Below, in pieces: positions 59,791 through 64,000 of a stretch of DNA of 64,000 bases. Under the pieces are notes generated by a model. The model saw only the letters and a program-made list of their open reading frames with translations. It did no database searches and was not told the DNA's origin. Within the stretch, counting starts at the first letter, position 1. The number at the start of each line of letters is the position of its first letter. Source of the DNA: Nageia nagi (Eukaryota; Pinophyta); NCBI GenBank assembly GCA_050084985.1, contig JBITNC010000001.1, positions 160,270,001 to 160,334,000 of the forward strand. Reading direction: 5' to 3'. The position numbers and the translations under genes are program-made.

Positions 59791-62340
59791 AAATATTATC
59801 AAATTCATGTGAAAGTAGGGAAAGATGAATTAATAAAAAGATGTTTACTTGTTATTTTCTAATTGTATCAATTAAAGTTATTGGTATTTAATAAAATGAT
59901 AAGTTATATTTAATATTTTTAATAAGTAATTCAAAAACTCTTTAGAATCTCATATTAAATGAATTATGGTTTTTAAATTATGATATTTGTATAATGTTTA
60001 ATAAAATAATTTATATGGTACCAATTACATAAATTAATTATTAAGGTATCCAAGATCTTTTTATGAATAATTTAATTATTTAAGATGGATTAATTATAGG
60101 GTAAATAAATAATGAATTAATGTACATTGACCAAGGAAAGTAGATAATTTTTTTTGAGGTCTATAATTAAATTCCTTTTCATATTAGTCAAGTTTTAAAA
60201 GGGTTATCCTAATCCTCCTCCCTCCTAGTACTCAATCCATCACCAAGCTCTCAGGGATGTTTGATGCTTGTTGCATGAAGATTGATGGAGATGTTCGATG
60301 GTTGATACAACGATCAAAACCATATGATGTGAACAAATTTGAATTACAAATTTATTGGATATGAAATAGTATGATTTATCAAAAATATTTTATTAATAAT
60401 TAAATGAGTTGTATTATATTTGAATTACCTTTGAATAATGTATGATCTCTATTTGTAATAAATTCTGAAAACTCTAAAGTTTATGAAAGTAAATTTCATT
60501 CATATGTTTCATAGATATATTATATTAAGTATTAATTAATAAATATTGTATATTATTTTTTATTTATATAATTTTTAGAAAAATATTAGTATTATGATTT
60601 AATGAGATTTCTTTTAATTATGTTTATTAAATACTATAATTAGTATTGACTATATGGATTACTAAAAGTAGGAATTACTATTTCTTTCATAAAAATGATT
60701 AATGGGTAATACAAATTGATGAAGTAAATGATTTTAACAAAACTTCTAAAGAAGTAGATTGATTAGAAAATAATCTTAATTTCAAATTAAGGTTCCAAAA
60801 GATAATTTAGGAGCATTTGGGATATTTTAAAGACTCTTAAGATCAAATTGGATATCAATGGTACCGCATGAGATAAATAGAATCATTCAAGATTCTTTTT
60901 GGATGAATGCAAGAAAAATGGTGAAGAACCTTTACCAAGTAAACCTACCTTACTAGATAACAAATAAAAGTAATATTCTTTGCAGGAGGACCACTTAACA
61001 CTGTATTAGTTTTGTAGCAATAGTGGAGAGATCCTTCTTCATAACTTGTTACTTTATGTATTCTAGAGATCTTTTAAAAAAATATGTGCCTTCCTGCATA
61101 AGCTATAACTAAGAATTCTGAGGTACTCTTCATGGGTAAGGATGAATGGTGTTAAACCTTAGAAAATGTTTTATACCCACTTTACTATTTGAAAATATTA
61201 GTACATGGTCATTAGGACATAGGTGGTTCTTTTGTTAATGTATTTAATATCCATGGATCTCCAAGTTATGAGCATGAATATGTCAAATCACATGATGAGA
61301 CTAGTTGATAGTTATGGGTAGGTTAGTACTTATATTTCTCCATAGGTGAGTTAGGTGGTGATAACAATTAAAAAAACTACTATTACTGAGTGAGGGTAAT
61401 TAGTAGTCATATCACTTGTAGTTAGTAGATAGGGGTATGATGATTGTTTCATAGGCAATGCTACCTACTCATAAGAAAGCTTACCTAGGATAAGTTAATT
61501 GCTCTTATGACATGAAGAGTTATCATTAGGAGACAATGAATAACTTAGTGGAAGTGCAATCTCTTTGGTGTTATGGGCTCCAAGTAAAAAACCACTACAT
61601 CATAATCAAAAAGCCTATTACACATGGGATGTGAAATATGAATGGTGAGGTAATTTTGATGCATCTTTTCAATAGGGTTAGTGTTGAAAAGTGAACACCA
61701 TAAAAATTTATCAAAGTTGGTTACCCCAGGTTCTTGGCCAATCTTGCCATGTGAGTGCTGAGCTAGCTAGTAGTATATCAAACTCATGTGGGATCGCTTG
61801 ATTCATTCCTAGATCATTTGAGTGTTACATTTATAAAAATAATTTAGGTCAAAAATTAGGGTTATAATTGATGATAATTAGTGTATGTGTTACAGTATGG
61901 TATCCCTACATGTATTTATCTAACATTTTTTATTTTTCTATAGTTTAGTATATTTCTTGATGGGATTCTAGCTTGGCCTACTTCTTGTTGTGTTGTTGTT
62001 GTTTGACTATTTGCATTTCTTACTTTTTTGGTCACCCTTCTTATTATTTCTCCATATTTCCTTCTATAAATTCCATATTTGTTATCTCATCTTTTGAAAA
62101 ATATGTATTATAATTTGTTTCTTCTTTGTTTATTCCTTTTATAATTGATAGCATTGCATAGGGGTTTGTTTTGGTTGATTTCTTCCATTGGACTTCTTTT
62201 GAAGTTGACTATGTTTTTGATGTGATTCATTTTATTTGTATTTTAGCTGTATTATTATGATTTTTTCTTATTTTTTATTTTAAAATGATTTTGACCCATG
62301 TTCTTTCTATTTATCTTGAGACTCTTTTTCATTTTTTTCT
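59790..62340. other. Intergenic DNA, nothing identified
   Basis: Composition shifts at about 60,800-61,900 to a less AT-biased stretch without open frames. It resembles LTR or untranslated sequence in texture, but I found no partner copy, primer site or polypurine tract to support that. Confidence 0.4.
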
Positions 62341-62375
62341 CTTTCTCTCCTTTCTTCATCCCTCTTCTTTTTTAG

Positions 62376-63059
62376 GTAATTCTTTGCATAGTGCTCATAA
62401 CTCTTATAAATTTTGCATTGTATTGGCAAATTTTCATATACAATTGATTGTATCCATTCTATTCCATACTACATTTTTAATTTTATCTCATTTATCATAG
62501 GTTTGAAAATATCTAAATTAACCATAAATCTTGCATCTATAAACTTAAATTTTAATCTTGTTGATCACTTAATTATGACAAGGGATCTAATTGCTTTTGC
62601 AATTTTAGCTAGAACACATGGGTGCCAACAAGATGGATGAAGTTTGGGTAGTGAGATACATGTTGGAATAAGGTTAAAATTCTCACTTTCAAGGGATAAA
62701 GTTTTCTTCCATTGCTTAATGACTAATCCTTTCTTCCCAAGAAACCATGGACCCATCTCTATCACTTTTTGCAAGTCTTCATATAGAAATTTAAATAATA
62801 GAAATTCTCTTGAGAGAGAAACTAGGGATACCTATCCTTTTGTACTTCATATTTATTTCACCCGACTTCAAATCATATCTAGAGTGGATTGTACCCCCAT
62901 AAAGTGACCAACAAGGGCTAATTTTAGCCCCTCCTCTTCCTTCTCTATTATACTTTTTGAAATCAAAATACTAACCTCATCATTAGAGAATTCAAGCTCT
63001 ATTACCATCTCATTACCTCCTTTTTGAATAGTTTTTCTTGCATTAAAACACTTTTCCAT
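62376..63059 (-). pseudogene. DUF4283/zinc-knuckle retroelement ORF relic
   Basis: Reads on the minus strand as the N-terminal DUF4283-type protein found in plant LINE-like retroelements and their relatives. Start region 62,868-63,059 with LKLALVGHFMG, the family's 'W.LVGKFMG' block. After a frame change, EFLLFKFLYEDLQKVIEMGP and the open stretch 62,565-62,774 (GPWFLGKKGLVIKQW, the hallmark 'GPWFFxGxxLxLxxW' block, then CWHPCVLAKIAKAIRSLV). Next comes a weathered 'RxxxARxxVxxDLxKP' block near 62,500-62,560. Last is a zinc knuckle at 62,376-62,418 (QCKIYKSYEHYAKNY) in which two of three Cys are Tyr. No reverse transcriptase follows. Inactive. Confidence 0.7.
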
Positions 63060-64000
63060 TCATTGGGGGGCTTTAGATCAAGTTGCAATCTTGATTTGTT
63101 CATCACATTTTGAATATCATTCAATTGCATTTTGACCAGATAACAACTTTGCTAAGCTGTAATTTGCTTAATAATAGCCTATCACACTTCTAAAATAATT
63201 CACATGCACTTATAATACTCCACACTTTCACTTATGTTCTATTGTGCTTGCACTTCTTACATTATTTTATAATTTATATTTTTGTTATTACATATTTTGT
63301 ATCAAAAATTTTATATTATTTTCAAAAATTCATAGAATATTTTATAAGTCTAATTTTCTTATCATTATTTATGATTAGAATATTTATTTTTAATTTATGT
63401 CTCTTAAAATTAGCATTTATAAAACTATTATTTATGTTTGAATACTCAAGAAAATAAAAGATTAATTTTATTTTTCATAATTCATTATTTATCAAATAAA
63501 AACTAGTACAAAGGAGTTTATAATTAACTAAATAAAAAAGGTTATTAAGCTAATTGAAGGATTTTGAGAAATTAAAGTTATATACAAAATCAAATATAAC
63601 ACCCATGCCTCCCACCCCCTCCCCCACCATCCCTGCTACCCCTTTTTTTAATACTAGTATAATTATTTGCATAAATTTTAAATACCCCTCCCCCCTATAA
63701 AATACTTAGTGATATATCAATAGTTCAACTTGATATTTAAAATACAACCTGGTAGAACTCATGTTGTATTTACCATTTCCTAATGGTGAACCCTTCATGT
63801 TATAATTAGTCATTTAAAAATAGTTGGAAATAATATGGTAGTGGTTGGAATTCCTACAACTCTTTTGTAGGGTTCAAGTTTTGTAGCATCAACCAGCTCC
63901 CAAACTACTTCCAAACAATAACATAATATAACACATTTTGAATGAATTTTCATTAAATTGTTAAATCCATCCCTTAAAAATTGGATTGTCAAGAGAAGAG
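63060..64000. other. Intergenic DNA with a C-rich pyrimidine stretch
   Basis: 63,603-63,655 is a C/T-rich stretch (cctcccaccccctccccc and on), and a second short one lies at 63,685-63,697. A minus-strand open stretch at 63,810-63,992 includes VWELVDATKLEPYKRVVGIP, which looks less random than its neighbours, but I cannot name a family, and it runs close to the window end. Confidence 0.45.

Noticed and set aside
60800-61900. Possible LTR by texture
   Set aside because: No second copy in the window, no primer site or polypurine tract, and no clear ends.

Overview
The window is AT-rich nuclear DNA of a land plant with a large, transposon-loaded genome. A gymnosperm (conifer or relative) is the likeliest source: long decayed intergenic stretches, ancient retroelements, PPR relics, and a SABATH methyltransferase with very short introns and the SAM motif ADLGCATGNNT. 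The taxonomic call is inference. I see no gene that is convincingly intact and functional.

The main structure is a segmental duplication in direct orientation. Segment A (about 620-18,245) and segment B (about 21,030-53,225) share the same order of parts: AT-rich head, FAR1/SWIM-type transposase-like relic, minus-strand PPR relics, a relic resembling a Ptta/En/Spm transposase, a gag-type LTR element (a lone LTR in A, a complete LTR-gag-protease-LTR element in B), a SINE, and a minus-strand SABATH gene. A short third piece (about 200-620) copies the flank upstream of the SABATH gene's 3' side and abuts the head of A. B is longer because it took in a Ty3/gypsy chromovirus (30,882-43,566; ATTTT duplication; empty site kept in A at 8,162-8,166) that itself contains a CACTA-like DNA transposon (about 35,170-41,780). 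B also has a second SINE (51,235-51,466), a MITE (23,383-23,878) and an internal tandem duplication.

The two SABATH copies have decayed in complementary ways. Copy A keeps the N-terminal half with the SAM-binding motif but lost 587 bp of the C-terminal half, and lost the TATA box. Copy B keeps the TATA box and the C-terminal exons but lost the start codon region, intron 1 and the SAM motif, and carries stops. Both keep a second intron that only reads correctly with a GC donor.

Between A and B (18,250-21,030) lie non-duplicated DNA, a plus-strand PPR fragment and an (AC)n run. From 53,230 to the end is intergenic DNA with a possible copia integrase scrap, a three-copy 295-bp tandem repeat (58,868-59,790) and a decayed DUF4283/zinc-knuckle retroelement ORF (62,376-63,059).
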